DNA of 64,000 nt from positions 496,001-560,000 of the forward strand of contig NZ_BMSG01000001.1 of NCBI RefSeq assembly GCF_014649035.1, given 5' to 3'. The stretch comes from Streptomyces sindenensis (GTDB taxonomy: Bacteria > Actinomycetota > Actinomycetes > Streptomycetales > Streptomycetaceae). Below, one piece after another: positions 37,725-46,962 of the stretch. The stretch's first letter is position 1. The number at the start of each line of letters is the position of its first letter. Position numbers and translations under genes: made by a program. The notes beneath the pieces are model-generated. The model had not been told where the DNA came from, did no database searches, and saw only the letters and a program-made list of their open reading frames with translations.

Positions 37725-38141
37725 CACTGCCTCCACCTCGTCTCCCGCGTCTGAAGGGACGGGGATGTGAACGAACGTTATCCACAGCATCCCGCACGCC
37801 ACAGTTTCGCGGCAGGCGGGGAGGGGGAAATCACACGTGGGACATGTTCGCCAGGCGTCGTCCCCGGTGTCACGCGGTGTTCCGGCCGCGCGGGGCCCGG
37901 CGCCAGGGCCTGTCGTCGAACTGCCGTCGTCCGTCCGAAGGGCGGCGCCGAGGACAGGTCCCAGGGGAGCCGCTACGAGGTCGCCGTACCACCGCGCCGC
38001 CAGCCGCACGGCACGGTGGTACGGCTCCACGCCCCCGGCCACGGCCGCCCGGCCGGCCGACGGCATTCCCCGTCCCGCCACCACCAAGGGCGTACGGGGC
38101 CGGGGGCCGCCGCCTCCGTACGCCGGTGCAGGAGGCAGGCC
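37725..38141. other. Intergenic region between icmB and lipase, 417 bases
   Basis: No gene. It contains the icmB promoter, copy C of the dispersed repeat (37909-37928, with a decayed second arm near 37951-37965) and a 12-base perfect inverted repeat (37983-37994 with 38014-38025). Confidence 0.6.
37909..37928 (+). repeat. Dispersed 20-base repeat, copy C
   Basis: CCTGTCGTCGAACTGCCGTC is identical to the left arm of the palindrome at 9509-9575. A degraded inverse (GACAGGTCCCAGG, 37953-37965) lies downstream, suggesting an eroded full-length copy. Confidence 0.75.
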
Positions 38142-39125
38142 GTGAAGCTCCCCCTCCCCCTCCCCCTCCCCCTCTCCCCACTGATCTCCCCACTGACCCA
38201 CTTCACCCACTTCACCCCCTTGGCGCACCTCAGCCGCCTCACTCGCCTCCCGGCTCTCCCCGCGCTGCCGGGGCCCCGGCTGTCGTCCGCGCTGCTCGGC
38301 GCCACCGCGCTGGAGCTGTTCGTCCTCGCCGGGCGCCTGGCCGTCTACCCCTTCGGCCTCACCTCCGAGCGGGGCGGGACCGTGCCCACCGGGACCGTGC
38401 CCACCGGGACCGCACCCACGGGGACCGCACCCTCCGACACCGGGCCTCCCGGGACCGCGCCCACGACGGCCGACTCCTCCGCACCGCCCGTCGTCCTGCT
38501 GCACGGCTTCATCGACAACCGCTCCGCGTTCGTCGTCCTGCGCCGCACGCTGGCCCGGCACGGCCGCAGCCCGGAATCCCTCAACTACTCACCGCTGACC
38601 CGCGACGTCCGTACCGCCGCCGGACTGCTCGGCCGGCATGTGGAGGAGATCTGCGCGCGCACCGGGCACAGCCGGGTCGACATCGTCGGGCACAGTCTCG
38701 GCGGCCTGATCGCCCGCTACTACGTACAGCGGCTCGGCGGCGACCGGCGCGTGCGCACCCTGGTGACGCTCGGGACCCCGCACGGGGGCACCGCCGTCGC
38801 CCCCGGGGCGGGCGTTCACCCCATCGTGCGGCAGATGCGCGGCGGTTCCTCGGTGATCGAGGAGCTGCGCGGTCCAGCCCCCGGCTGCCGGACCCGGTTC
38901 GTGAGCTTCTGGAGCGAGCTGGACCAGGTGATGGTCCCCGTCGGGACGGCGTGCGTCGACCACCCCGATCTCGACGCGGTGAACGTGCGCGTCACCGGTG
39001 TCGGACACCTCGCGCTGCCCGTCCACCCCACCGTGGCCGCCGCGGTCCGTGAGGCTCTTGAGGCCCCGGGGTCCGGAGAGGACGACGCCACCGCCACCGG
39101 AGCGTCCTCCGTGGCCCGAAAATAG
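38142..39125 (+). CDS. Alpha/beta-hydrolase lipase
   Basis: 327 residues. The nucleophile elbow is GHSLGG with Ser185; [14 protein letters not shown] supplies the oxyanion region, and the C-terminal GVGHLAL the catalytic His. It resembles triacylglycerol lipase/esterase EstA-type proteins. The N-terminus is odd: a Leu/Pro run ([16 protein letters not shown]) and a hydrophobic segment ([17 protein letters not shown]), followed by [16 protein letters not shown] repeats, so it may be exported or anchored. The GTG at 38142 has a perfectly placed GGAGG. Confidence 0.82.
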   Translation: MKLPLPLPLPLSPLISPLTHFTHFTPLAHLSRLTRLPALPALPGPRLSSALLGATALELFVLAGRLAVYPFGLTSERGGTVPTGTVPTGTAPTGTAPSDTGPPGTAPTTADSSAPPVVLLHGFIDNRSAFVVLRRTLARHGRSPESLNYSPLTRDVRTAAGLLGRHVEEICARTGHSRVDIVGHSLGGLIARYYVQRLGGDRRVRTLVTLGTPHGGTAVAPGAGVHPIVRQMRGGSSVIEELRGPAPGCRTRFVSFWSELDQVMVPVGTACVDHPDLDAVNVRVTGVGHLALPVHPTVAAAVREALEAPGSGEDDATATGASSVARK

Positions 39126-39218
39126 AACATCACTCGAACGTAGAGCCAAGGCTGCGTCTGCCGTCCACCGAAAGTCGGCCGATTGCCCGTTTCCTGCGGG
39201 CCCAAAACCTGTCGAAGA

Positions 39219-39248
39219 TTGTCGTCCTCACATACCGCCGGGTACAGT
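39219..39248 (+). promoter_or_regulatory. Possible promoter of the M23 peptidase gene
   Basis: TTGTCG (39219-39224) and TACAGT (39243-39248) are separated by 18 bases and lie about 75 bases before the start. Confidence 0.35.
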
Positions 39249-39325
39249 CGCGGCCACTGCTTCCCCCTGGGGCACCCCTGACCGGGATCCAGAACAGTCC
39301 TGCTGCCGAGGCGAGAGAGACGTTG

Positions 39326-41092
39326 GTGAACGACCAGCACCCCCACGCCGGGCACGTCGGGTACGACGACCGAGCGACCGGCAGCTTCGACACCGACCCG
39401 CTCTTCGGCTCGCTCCCCGGCGGCCACGACACCGGCTACGACGTCGGTCACCCCGCCGCCGGATACGGCGACGCCACCTACGGCCAGGGCACCTACGGCG
39501 CCGGCTTCGCCACCACGTACGCGACCGGACAGCCCGACCACAGCGGCCAGTACGACGCCTCCGCGTGGAACACCGGTGCTCAGCAGACGCCGGCCCACGA
39601 CGGCTACGCCGCTCAGGACTACGCCCAGGAACACCCCCAGCAGGCTCCGGCCACGCAGCAGTGGGACACCTCCGGGGCCTGGCAGCAGGTCGACGACCAG
39701 GACCTGACCGGCCAGTGGGCGACCACCGGCACCGGCGCGTTCCCCACCACGGACTTCCCCTCCGCCCCGTACGGCACGGACACCGCCTACGGGGCGGACG
39801 CGTACGACACCGGGGCCTACGACACCGGCGCGTACGACGCGACCGCCTACGCCACCGGCACGTACCCGGCGGCCACCGCCTTCGGAACCGGCGGCGTCCA
39901 CGGGGCGGACGCCTACGAGACCGGGGCGTACGCCACGACCGCCTTCACCACCGGCGGCTACGACTCCGGGGCCTACGAGACCGGCGCGTACGGCACCGTC
40001 GCCTACGACACGGGCGCCTACGACGCGACCGCCTGGAACTCCGGCGCCACGCCCGGGGACACCGCGTACGAACCCGAACAGACGTCGCACTCGCTGTACG
40101 AACAGCAGCCGGCCGACGCGACGGCGCCCGAGGGACCGGCCGAGGCGGACCGCACGGCCGACGAGCAGGCGCCCGACGCGTCCTCCACCTCCGAGTTCGC
40201 CGCCCTCGCCCACGACTTCGCACAGGACACCGCGCCGGATGCCACGCCGGAGCCGGAACGCGAACCGGAGCAGGACGGCGGGGACGGTTTCCCCGGCCCG
40301 CACTCCGTGAACCGCACCGCGGCCCGTCCCCCCGCCCCGCGCAACCGGGCCCGCCGCCGCAACCCCGCCAAGCGTTCCGCCCTGCTGACCGTCGCGGTGC
40401 CCTCCGCCTGTGTGATGAGCGTCGCGGGCATCGCGGCCGCCTCCGTCGGCGGGATGCCCGGCGGCGAGGAGAAGCCGGAGGAGACGACCACCTCGCTGGC
40501 GGTCGCCGACCCCAGCACGGTCAAGCAGGTCGCCGCCAACGACAAGCTCAACAACCAGCTCGAACAGCTCTCCGCGGGCAGCGACGACTTCCGCGAGCGC
40601 GCGAGCCGCACCCAGGAGCGCATCGACCTGCGGGAGCGGCAGGCGGCGGAGAAGAAGAAGCGCGAGGAGGAGGCCGCACGCCGTGAGGCGCTGCGCCCCA
40701 AGTTCGTCCTGCCGGTCAAGCAGCACGGGCTCTCCGCCTACTACGGCCAGGCGGGCGTCAACTGGATGTCCGTGCACTCGGGCATCGACTTCCCCGTCTC
40801 GTACGGCACTCCGGTGATGGCCGCGACCGACGGCACCGTACGCACCCAGCTGAACAGCGCCTACGGGGTCATGGCGATCGTGACCGCCGCCGACGGCACC
40901 GAGACCTGGTACTGCCACCTCAGCAGCACCAAGATCCGCTCGGGCCCGGTGAAGGCCGGTGACGTCATCGCGTACTCCGGGAACTCGGGCAACTCCACCG
41001 GCCCCCACCTGCACTTCGAGGTCCGGCCCGGCGGTGGCGCGGCGATCGACCCGCTGGCGTGGCTGCGCGGCAAGGGGCTCAACCCGGCCTGA
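39326..41092 (+). CDS. M23-family peptidoglycan endopeptidase
   Basis: 588 residues. The first 340 are cytoplasmic or disordered, with a Tyr/Thr/Gly/Ala pentapeptide array (YDTGA, YETGA and variants, about residues 150-240). A basic stretch and membrane helix (LLTVAVPSACVMSVAGIAAA, around 352-372) come next, then a coiled coil with ERQAAEKKKREEEAARRE. The LytM/M23 domain follows with zinc ligands His484 and Asp488 (HSGIDF) and His561/His563 (PHLHFEV). Such enzymes cut peptide cross-links of the wall. The GTG at 39326 follows GAGAGA; a TTG lies one codon earlier. Confidence 0.88.
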   Translation: MNDQHPHAGHVGYDDRATGSFDTDPLFGSLPGGHDTGYDVGHPAAGYGDATYGQGTYGAGFATTYATGQPDHSGQYDASAWNTGAQQTPAHDGYAAQDYAQEHPQQAPATQQWDTSGAWQQVDDQDLTGQWATTGTGAFPTTDFPSAPYGTDTAYGADAYDTGAYDTGAYDATAYATGTYPAATAFGTGGVHGADAYETGAYATTAFTTGGYDSGAYETGAYGTVAYDTGAYDATAWNSGATPGDTAYEPEQTSHSLYEQQPADATAPEGPAEADRTADEQAPDASSTSEFAALAHDFAQDTAPDATPEPEREPEQDGGDGFPGPHSVNRTAARPPAPRNRARRRNPAKRSALLTVAVPSACVMSVAGIAAASVGGMPGGEEKPEETTTSLAVADPSTVKQVAANDKLNNQLEQLSAGSDDFRERASRTQERIDLRERQAAEKKKREEEAARREALRPKFVLPVKQHGLSAYYGQAGVNWMSVHSGIDFPVSYGTPVMAATDGTVRTQLNSAYGVMAIVTAADGTETWYCHLSSTKIRSGPVKAGDVIAYSGNSGNSTGPHLHFEVRPGGGAAIDPLAWLRGKGLNPA

Positions 41093-41120
41093 CGGACCGG
41101 CGCGCGAGCGAGGACACGGG

Positions 41121-41152
41121 TGAGGGGGAGGGCTTCGAAGCCCTCCCCCTCA
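41121..41152. terminator. Bidirectional terminator, M23 gene / pcrA
   Basis: A perfect palindrome: 14-base arms (41121-41134, 41139-41152) around TCGA, followed by GTCGTTTC on the plus strand. Confidence 0.9.
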
Positions 41153-41160
41153 GTCGTTTC

Positions 41161-43599
41161 CTAGAGCTTCTCGACCGGCGCGTACCGCAGGAGCAGCTTC
41201 TTCGGGCGCTCGTCGCCGAAATCGACTGTCGCCTTGGCCTGGTCGCCGTGGCCCTCGACGGCCGTCACCGTGCCCAGGCCGAACTGGTCGTGCGTGACCC
41301 GGTCGCCGACGGCCAGGGCGACCGTCGGCTTGTCCGAGGAGCGCCGGGTCGCGAAGCCCGAGGGGCCGGAGCGGGAGCGGGACGAGGAGAGCGAGGACGT
41401 GATGCCGGAGGTGGGCCCGGCGGGGGCGGCCATCGGACCCTTGCGCTTCCAGTCGAGGTGCGCTTCCGGGATCTCCTCCAGGAACCGCGAGGGCGGGTTG
41501 TACGAGGGCTGGCCCCAGGCGCTGCGCATCGCGGCCCGGGTCAGATAGAGCCGCTCGCGGGCGCGGGTGATACCGACGTACGCGAGGCGGCGCTCCTCCT
41601 CCAGCTCCTTGGTCTGGCCGAGGGCCCGCATGTGCGGGAAGACGCCGTCCTCCAGGCCGGTGAGGAAGACGACGGGGAACTCCAGGCCCTTCGCCGTGTG
41701 CAGGGTCATCAGCGTGATGACGCCGGAGCCGTCCTCGTCCTCGTCGGGGATCTGGTCGGAATCGGCCACGAGCGCGACCTTCTCCAGGAACTCCGCGAGC
41801 GTGCCCGCTCCCTCCTCCTCGCCGCGCTCCTGCTCGAATTCGAGGGCGACGGCGGCGAGTTCCTGGAGGTTCTCGATACGGGTCTCGTCCTGCGGGTCGG
41901 TGGAGGCCTGGAGCTCGGCGAGATAGCCCGTGCGCTCCAGGACCGCTTCCAGGACGACGGCGGGCCCGGCGCCGGACTCGACGATCGTGCGCAGCTCCTC
42001 CATCAGCGTGTTGAAGCGCTTGACGGCGTTGGAGGAGCGGGCGGCCATGCCGTACGCCTCGTCGACGCGGCGCAGCGCCTGCGGGAAGGAGATCTTCTCG
42101 CGCATCGACAGGGCGTCGATCATGGCTTCGGCGCGGTCGCCGATGCCGCGCTTGGGGACGTTGAGGATGCGGCGGAGCGGGACGGTGTCCTCGGGGTTGG
42201 CGAGGACGCGCAGGTAGGCCAGGACGTCACGGACCTCCTTGCGCTCGTAGAAGCGCACGCCGCCGACGACCTTGTAGGGCAGGCCGACGCGGATGAAGAT
42301 CTCTTCGAAGACACGGGACTGGGCGTTGGTGCGGTAGAAGACGGCGACATCGCCCGCCTTGGCGTCACCCTTGTCCGTCAGCCGGTCGATCTCGTCGGCG
42401 ACGAACTGCGCCTCGTCGTGCTCGGTGTCGGCGACATAGCCGGTGATGCGGGCGCCGGAGCCGGCGTTGGTCCAGAGGTTCTTGGGGCGGCGGCTCTCGT
42501 TGCGCTCGATGACGGCGTTGGCGGCGGAGAGGATCGTCTGCGTGGAGCGGTAGTTCTGCTCCAGCAGGATCGTCGTGGCGCTGGGGTAGTCCTCCTCGAA
42601 CTGGAGGATGTTGCGGATGGTCGCGCCCCGGAAGGCGTAGATCGACTGGTCCGCGTCACCGACCACGCACAGCTCGGCGGGGGCGTCGTTCTCCCCGGCC
42701 GGGCCGACCAGCTCACGGACCAGCGTGTACTGGGCGTGGTTGGTGTCCTGGTACTCGTCGACGAGGACGTGGCGGAAGCGGCGGCGGTAGTGCTCGGCGA
42801 CGTCCGGGAAGGCCTGGAGGAGGTGGACCGTCGTCATGATGATGTCGTCGAAGTCCAGGGCGTTGGCCTCGCGCAGGCGGGCCTGGTAGAGCGCGTACGC
42901 CTGGGCGAGGGTCTTCTCGAAACCGTCCGCAGCCTGTCCGGCGAAGGTCTCCTCGTCGATGAGCTCGTTCTTGAGGTTGGAGACCTTGGCGGTGAAGGAC
43001 TTCGGCGGGTAGCGCTTGGGGTCCAGGTCCAGATCGCGGCAGACCAGGGCCATCAGCCGCTTGGAGTCGGCGGCGTCGTAGATCGAGAACGACGAGGTGA
43101 AGCCGAGCTTCTTCGACTCCCGGCGCAGGATGCGGACGCACGCGCTGTGGAAGGTCATGACCCACATGGCGTTGGCGCGCGGGCCCACGAGCTGCTCGAC
43201 GCGCTCCTTCATCTCGCCCGCGGCCTTGTTGGTGAAGGTGATCGCGAGGATCTGCCCGGGGTGCGTGCCGCGCTCGGCCAGCAGGTGGGCGATGCGGTGG
43301 GTGAGCACCCGGGTCTTGCCGGAGCCGGCCCCGGCGACGATGAGCAGCGGGGATCCGGCGTGCACGACGGCGGCGCGCTGCTCGGTGTTGAGCCCGTCGA
43401 GCAGCGCGGCGGAGTCGATCGCCGGGCGCGGGTGACCGTCCCGGTAGTACCCGTCCCGGGGCGGCGGGGGCGCGTCGTAGACGCCCTCGAAGAGGCCCTC
43501 CGGCACCGCTTCGGGCGCGTGGTCCTCGGGGGGCGGCGGGGGGCCGTCCTCCGCGGGCTGGAGGCCGGTCAGGAAGTTGTCGTCAAAGAGGCTGCTCAT
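41161..43599 (-). CDS. pcrA: UvrD/PcrA-family DNA helicase
   Basis: 812 residues, a superfamily 1A 3'-5' helicase used in repair and in clearing recombination intermediates. A Pro-rich 60-residue N-terminus is followed by the Q-motif LNTEQRAAV, Walker A GAGSGKT (about 88-94), FTNKAAGEMKERV, DEYQDTN, GDADQSIYAFRGA, QNYRST and VGITRARERLYLT. The C-terminal end is a Tudor-like domain (VGDRVTHDQFGLGTVTAVEG), typical of PcrA. GGGAGG precedes the ATG. Confidence 0.95.
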   Translation of the reverse strand: MSSLFDDNFLTGLQPAEDGPPPPPEDHAPEAVPEGLFEGVYDAPPPPRDGYYRDGHPRPAIDSAALLDGLNTEQRAAVVHAGSPLLIVAGAGSGKTRVLTHRIAHLLAERGTHPGQILAITFTNKAAGEMKERVEQLVGPRANAMWVMTFHSACVRILRRESKKLGFTSSFSIYDAADSKRLMALVCRDLDLDPKRYPPKSFTAKVSNLKNELIDEETFAGQAADGFEKTLAQAYALYQARLREANALDFDDIIMTTVHLLQAFPDVAEHYRRRFRHVLVDEYQDTNHAQYTLVRELVGPAGENDAPAELCVVGDADQSIYAFRGATIRNILQFEEDYPSATTILLEQNYRSTQTILSAANAVIERNESRRPKNLWTNAGSGARITGYVADTEHDEAQFVADEIDRLTDKGDAKAGDVAVFYRTNAQSRVFEEIFIRVGLPYKVVGGVRFYERKEVRDVLAYLRVLANPEDTVPLRRILNVPKRGIGDRAEAMIDALSMREKISFPQALRRVDEAYGMAARSSNAVKRFNTLMEELRTIVESGAGPAVVLEAVLERTGYLAELQASTDPQDETRIENLQELAAVALEFEQERGEEEGAGTLAEFLEKVALVADSDQIPDEDEDGSGVITLMTLHTAKGLEFPVVFLTGLEDGVFPHMRALGQTKELEEERRLAYVGITRARERLYLTRAAMRSAWGQPSYNPPSRFLEEIPEAHLDWKRKGPMAAPAGPTSGITSSLSSSRSRSGPSGFATRRSSDKPTVALAVGDRVTHDQFGLGTVTAVEGHGDQAKATVDFGDERPKKLLLRYAPVEKL

Positions 43600-43839
43600 C
43601 GCCTCCCGAGTCTAGGCGGCCGGACTGACAACCTTCCGCCGAAGCCGGGAAGCGGTGACCCCGGACCTACGCACGGAGAGCGGACGTCCACGTTCCGTGA
43701 GAAAGCGCCCGGTCGGAGAGGGTGCCGGACCCCCGATCCGGAAAGGTCACGAAAATGTATCGGGCATATCGCTCATCGTCCTTCCCAGTGGTGCCACCGG
43801 TTGGCTAGCGTGCTCGGTCAGGTGATCCGTACCTCCCTG

Positions 43840-44012
43840 AGGCGAACCGCGCCTAACGGACACCTCTGCCGAATCCGGTCTGCCGCCCTGGCAGTTCGGA
43901 ACCGGGGACCCACACGCAGAACCGGGGTGAATCGGTCCGTGCCCTCGCATGCGGACCGTAGGACAGCCTTCCGTTCCGTCCGAACCCGACAGCTAACCCG
44001 GTAGGCGGTCCA
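43840..44012 (+). ncRNA. c-di-AMP (ydaO/yuaA) riboswitch
   Basis: The conserved ydaO blocks occur in order: GCCTAACGGACACCTCTGCC, GAATCCGG, GGAACCGGGGACCCA, GGGGTGAATCGG, GTAGGACAGCC, CCGAACCCGACAGCTAACCC and GGTAGGCGGT. P1 can form between ACCGCGCCTA (43846-43855) and the closing TAGGCGGT (44002-44009). It ends just before the ribosome-binding site of an NlpC/P60 gene, the usual target in actinomycetes. Ligand-bound RNA normally switches such genes off. Confidence 0.93.
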
Positions 44013-44030
44013 CGGAAGGAGATGCCGGTC

Positions 44031-45218
44031 TTGGCATCGCATCGCAAGCCGCGCACGAAGGTGCGCACCACCACCCCCGCCGTCGGGCTGACGACGGCCG
44101 CGCTGGCCTCGGTGACGCTGCTCTCCACGCAGAGCGCCACGGCGGCGCCCGCGGAGCCGAAGCCCGCCATCGAGGACGTACAGAAGAAGGTCGACGCCCT
44201 GTACCGGCAGGCGGGCTCGGCGACCCAGGAGTACAACCGGGCCAAGTCCGCCTCCGCGTCGCAGCAGAAGAAGGTCGACGGCCTGCTCGCGGACGTGGCG
44301 AAGCGGACCGAGAGGATCAACGAGGCGCGCCGGGCGCTGGGCTCCTACGCGGCGGCCCAGTACCGCAGCGGCGGCATCGCGCCCACGGCGACGTTCTTCT
44401 TCGCGGACGACCCGCAGGGGTACTTCGACCAGAGCCGGCTGATGGACCGGGCGACGGAGCGGCAGCAGAAGGCCGTGGACGACTTCCGTACGCAGCAGGC
44501 ATCGGCGGCGAAGAAGCGCGCGGAGGCCGTGAAGAGCCTGGAGACCCTGACCGAGACGCAGGCCACGCTCGCCTCCAGCAAGAAGGACGTCCAGGCCAAG
44601 CTGACCGAGGCGCGCGGGCTGCTGTCCCGGCTGACCGCCGAGGAGAAGGCGCGGCTGGCGGAGCTGGAGCGCAAGAAGGAGGCCGAGGCGAAGGAGAAGG
44701 CGACGAAGCTGGCCGCCCGCCAGGCAGCCGAGGCGGAGGCGAAGGCCGAGGCGGAGGAGAAGGCCCGCGAGGAGGCCGCGCAGGAGTCCGGCGACGGTTC
44801 GGGATCCGGATCGGGCAGCGGTACGGACACGGGGTCGGGGGCCGACTCCGGTACGGACAGCAGTTACGCCGCCAAGGCGGAGAAGGTGCTGGCCTTCGCC
44901 CGCGCCCAGATCGGGAAGCCGTACGTGTGGGGGGCGTCGGGCCCCTCCAGTTACGACTGCTCGGGGCTGACGCAGGCGGCCTGGCGGGAGGCGGGCGTGA
45001 CCCTGCCGCGGACCACCTGGGACCAGGTCGAGGTCGGCACGCGGGTCGCCACGTCCGACCTTCAGCCCGGGGACCTGGTCTTCTTCTACGACGACATCAG
45101 CCACGTCGGCATCTACAAGGGCGACGGGATGATGATCCACGCCCCGAAGCCCGGTGCGAACGTGCGCGAGGAGTCGATCTACTACATGCCGATCTACGGG
45201 AGCGTACGCCCGGCGTGA
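44031..45218 (+). CDS. NlpC/P60 peptidoglycan hydrolase (RipA-like)
   Basis: 395 residues. Signal peptide (VGLTTAALASVTLLSTQSAT, cleavage near TAAPA), then a long coiled coil (about 50-250) including KKEAEAKEKATKLAARQAAE, a Gly/Ser/Asp linker, and a C-terminal NlpC/P60 domain with catalytic Cys310 (YDCSGL), His358 (SHVGIY) and His370 (MIHAPKPG). It cleaves D-Glu-mDAP type bonds in the wall. TTG 44031 is chosen because GGAAGGAG (44014-44021) stands nine bases before it; ATG 44022 would touch the ribosome-binding site. Probably repressed by c-di-AMP through the upstream riboswitch. Confidence 0.92.
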   Translation: MASHRKPRTKVRTTTPAVGLTTAALASVTLLSTQSATAAPAEPKPAIEDVQKKVDALYRQAGSATQEYNRAKSASASQQKKVDGLLADVAKRTERINEARRALGSYAAAQYRSGGIAPTATFFFADDPQGYFDQSRLMDRATERQQKAVDDFRTQQASAAKKRAEAVKSLETLTETQATLASSKKDVQAKLTEARGLLSRLTAEEKARLAELERKKEAEAKEKATKLAARQAAEAEAKAEAEEKAREEAAQESGDGSGSGSGSGTDTGSGADSGTDSSYAAKAEKVLAFARAQIGKPYVWGASGPSSYDCSGLTQAAWREAGVTLPRTTWDQVEVGTRVATSDLQPGDLVFFYDDISHVGIYKGDGMMIHAPKPGANVREESIYYMPIYGSVRPA

Positions 45219-45228
45219 GACGGGGCGG

Positions 45229-45253
45229 GGGCGACCGGCGACCGGTCGCCCCG
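45229..45253. terminator. Terminator after first NlpC/P60 gene
   Basis: An 11-base-pair stem (45229-45239 with 45243-45253) with a 3-base loop, between convergent genes. Confidence 0.75.
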
Positions 45254-45272
45254 GCAGGCTTCGGGTCCGGCC

Positions 45273-45626
45273 TCAGGTCCAGACCGTGGCGATGAAGATG
45301 TTGGCGGTCGTCAGGGCGCCGACGGCGATGAACGCGCCCTTGTCGACCTTCTCCTCGTCGCGCTTCACGTAGACCAGGGCGAGGATCACGACCAGCAGCG
45401 CCAGTTTGATGCCGATCTTGACGTTGTTGACGGTCTGGTCGTCGGCCTGATTGAGGCCGACCAGCGCCACGCCGGTGACCAGCATGGTCAGCGCGCCGTG
45501 CAGCATCGCGGGGGTGAACCGGGCGGTCCCCGCACCCATGGCCTTCATCTGCGTCAGGAAGCCGCCCAGCAGGGAGGCGATGCCGATGATGTGCAGGGCG
45601 ACGAAGACATTGATGAGTACGTCCAT
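45273..45626 (-). CDS. Small four-helix membrane protein
   Basis: 117 residues with four predicted membrane helices: INVFVALHIIGIASLLGGFL, MLHGALTMLVTGVALVGL, VKIGIKLALLVVILALVYV and FIAVGALTTANIFIATVW. A His in helix 1 (ALHIIG) and another in helix 2 (MLHGAL) are in positions reminiscent of small cytochrome-b-like or CopD-like proteins, but no family is recognised with confidence. It is flanked by two NlpC/P60 genes on the opposite strand and has no operon partner. Confidence 0.72.
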   Translation of the reverse strand: MDVLINVFVALHIIGIASLLGGFLTQMKAMGAGTARFTPAMLHGALTMLVTGVALVGLNQADDQTVNNVKIGIKLALLVVILALVYVKRDEEKVDKGAFIAVGALTTANIFIATVWT

Positions 45627-45853
45627 GGCTCAGGAGCCTAGCCATGACCAAAGTTTTACCTTTCAGTGAGGCAAGCCTTCCTCGATCGCCGATGAGACGC
45701 CCCTCCCCCGCTCGCTTCGATCATCCGTGACCGGCGAAACGTCACATCAGGGCAATAGCTGTCATGGCGACTCTTTTCTCCGCGCCGGGATTAGCGTCCA
45801 TCCCGGACCCGTCGCCATCCCGGCGGGCAGCCGAGAGGAAGGATGCCGCCCCC

Positions 45854-46933
45854 GTGGCAGCGCACCGCAGGTCAGCTCATCGAAAACCCAAGCAGCGCCC
45901 GCTCACCGGCCCTGCTGCCCGCACCGCCGCCACCCTGGCGCTCGCCGGGGCCGCCACCGCCGGCTCCGTCACCGGGGCGGGCGCGGCCCCCGCCGAACCG
46001 GCCCCCACCGCGGCCCAGGTCAGGGCGAAGGTCGACCGGCTCTACCACGACGCCGAGGTCGCCACCGAGAAGTACAACGGGGCGAAGGAGAAGGCGGACG
46101 CGGCCACCCGCACCGTCGACGCCCTGACCGACGAGGCCGCCCGCCGCACCGGCCGCCTCAACACCGCCCGGCACGCGCTCGGTTCGCTGGCCACCGCGCA
46201 GTACCGTTCCGGCACCCTCGATCCGGCCCTGCAACTGGCGCTCTCCTCCGACCCCGACGCCTATCTGGAACACGCCTCCTACCTCGACCGGGCGGGCGAC
46301 CGGCAGACCGGGCTGCTGCGGAACATCAAGCGGCAGGTCTCCCGGATCGCCCAGGTCAAGGCCCGCGCCGACGAGGAGACCGAACGTCTCGCCGCCCGCC
46401 GCGCCGAACTGCGCGAGCACCGCACCGCGGTCCGCGCCAAGCTCGCCGGCGCCCGGAAGCTGCTGGACACCCTGACCGCCGCCGAACGCGCCGACTACGA
46501 GCGCTCGGCCGACGCCCGGCACGGCGGTGGCCCGGACCGTGCCGCCCGCTCCACCACCCGCAGCGGCCCTTTCTCGGCCCCCAATTCCCGCGCCGGACAG
46601 GCCATCGCCTTCGCCCACGGGGCGATCGGCAAGCCGTACGTCTGGGGCGCGACCGGCCCGAACGCCTTCGACTGCTCCGGCCTCACCCAGGCGGCCTGGA
46701 AGGCGGCGGGCGTGAGCCTGCCGCGCACCACCTACACCCAGATCAACGCCGGACAACGCATCCCGCGCTCCCGACTGGCCCCCGGAGACCTGGTGTTCTT
46801 CTACTCCGGGATCAGCCACGTCGGCCTCTACATCGGCGGCGGCCAGATGATCCACGCCCCGCGCCCGGGAGCGCCGGTGCGCATCGCGCCGATCGACCAG
46901 ATGCCTTTCGCCGGGGCGACCCGGGTGGCGTAG
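45854..46933 (+). CDS. NlpC/P60 peptidoglycan hydrolase
   Basis: 359 residues, a shorter paralogue of the riboswitch-controlled hydrolase. Signal peptide (TAATLALAGAATAGSVTGAG), coiled coil (about 50-210), then NlpC/P60 with Cys274 (FDCSGL), His322 (SHVGLY) and His334 (MIHAPRPG). The frame is open 30 codons further upstream, but GTG 45854 has GGAAGGA at the right distance and starts at the family position (AAHRR). No ydaO element is seen in its leader, so the two paralogues are probably regulated differently. Confidence 0.9.
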   Translation: MAAHRRSAHRKPKQRPLTGPAARTAATLALAGAATAGSVTGAGAAPAEPAPTAAQVRAKVDRLYHDAEVATEKYNGAKEKADAATRTVDALTDEAARRTGRLNTARHALGSLATAQYRSGTLDPALQLALSSDPDAYLEHASYLDRAGDRQTGLLRNIKRQVSRIAQVKARADEETERLAARRAELREHRTAVRAKLAGARKLLDTLTAAERADYERSADARHGGGPDRAARSTTRSGPFSAPNSRAGQAIAFAHGAIGKPYVWGATGPNAFDCSGLTQAAWKAAGVSLPRTTYTQINAGQRIPRSRLAPGDLVFFYSGISHVGLYIGGGQMIHAPRPGAPVRIAPIDQMPFAGATRVA

Positions 46934-46962
46934 GGCCTGTCAGCGCGCGCCGTCCCCCGGCC

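Noticed and set aside
41059..44004. A 981-codon plus-strand frame opposite pcrA
   Set aside because: The pcrA strand has all helicase motifs; the other frame is compositional and even runs through the riboswitch.
45669..45853. A second c-di-AMP riboswitch before the 45854 NlpC/P60 gene
   Set aside because: None of the conserved ydaO blocks is present in this leader.
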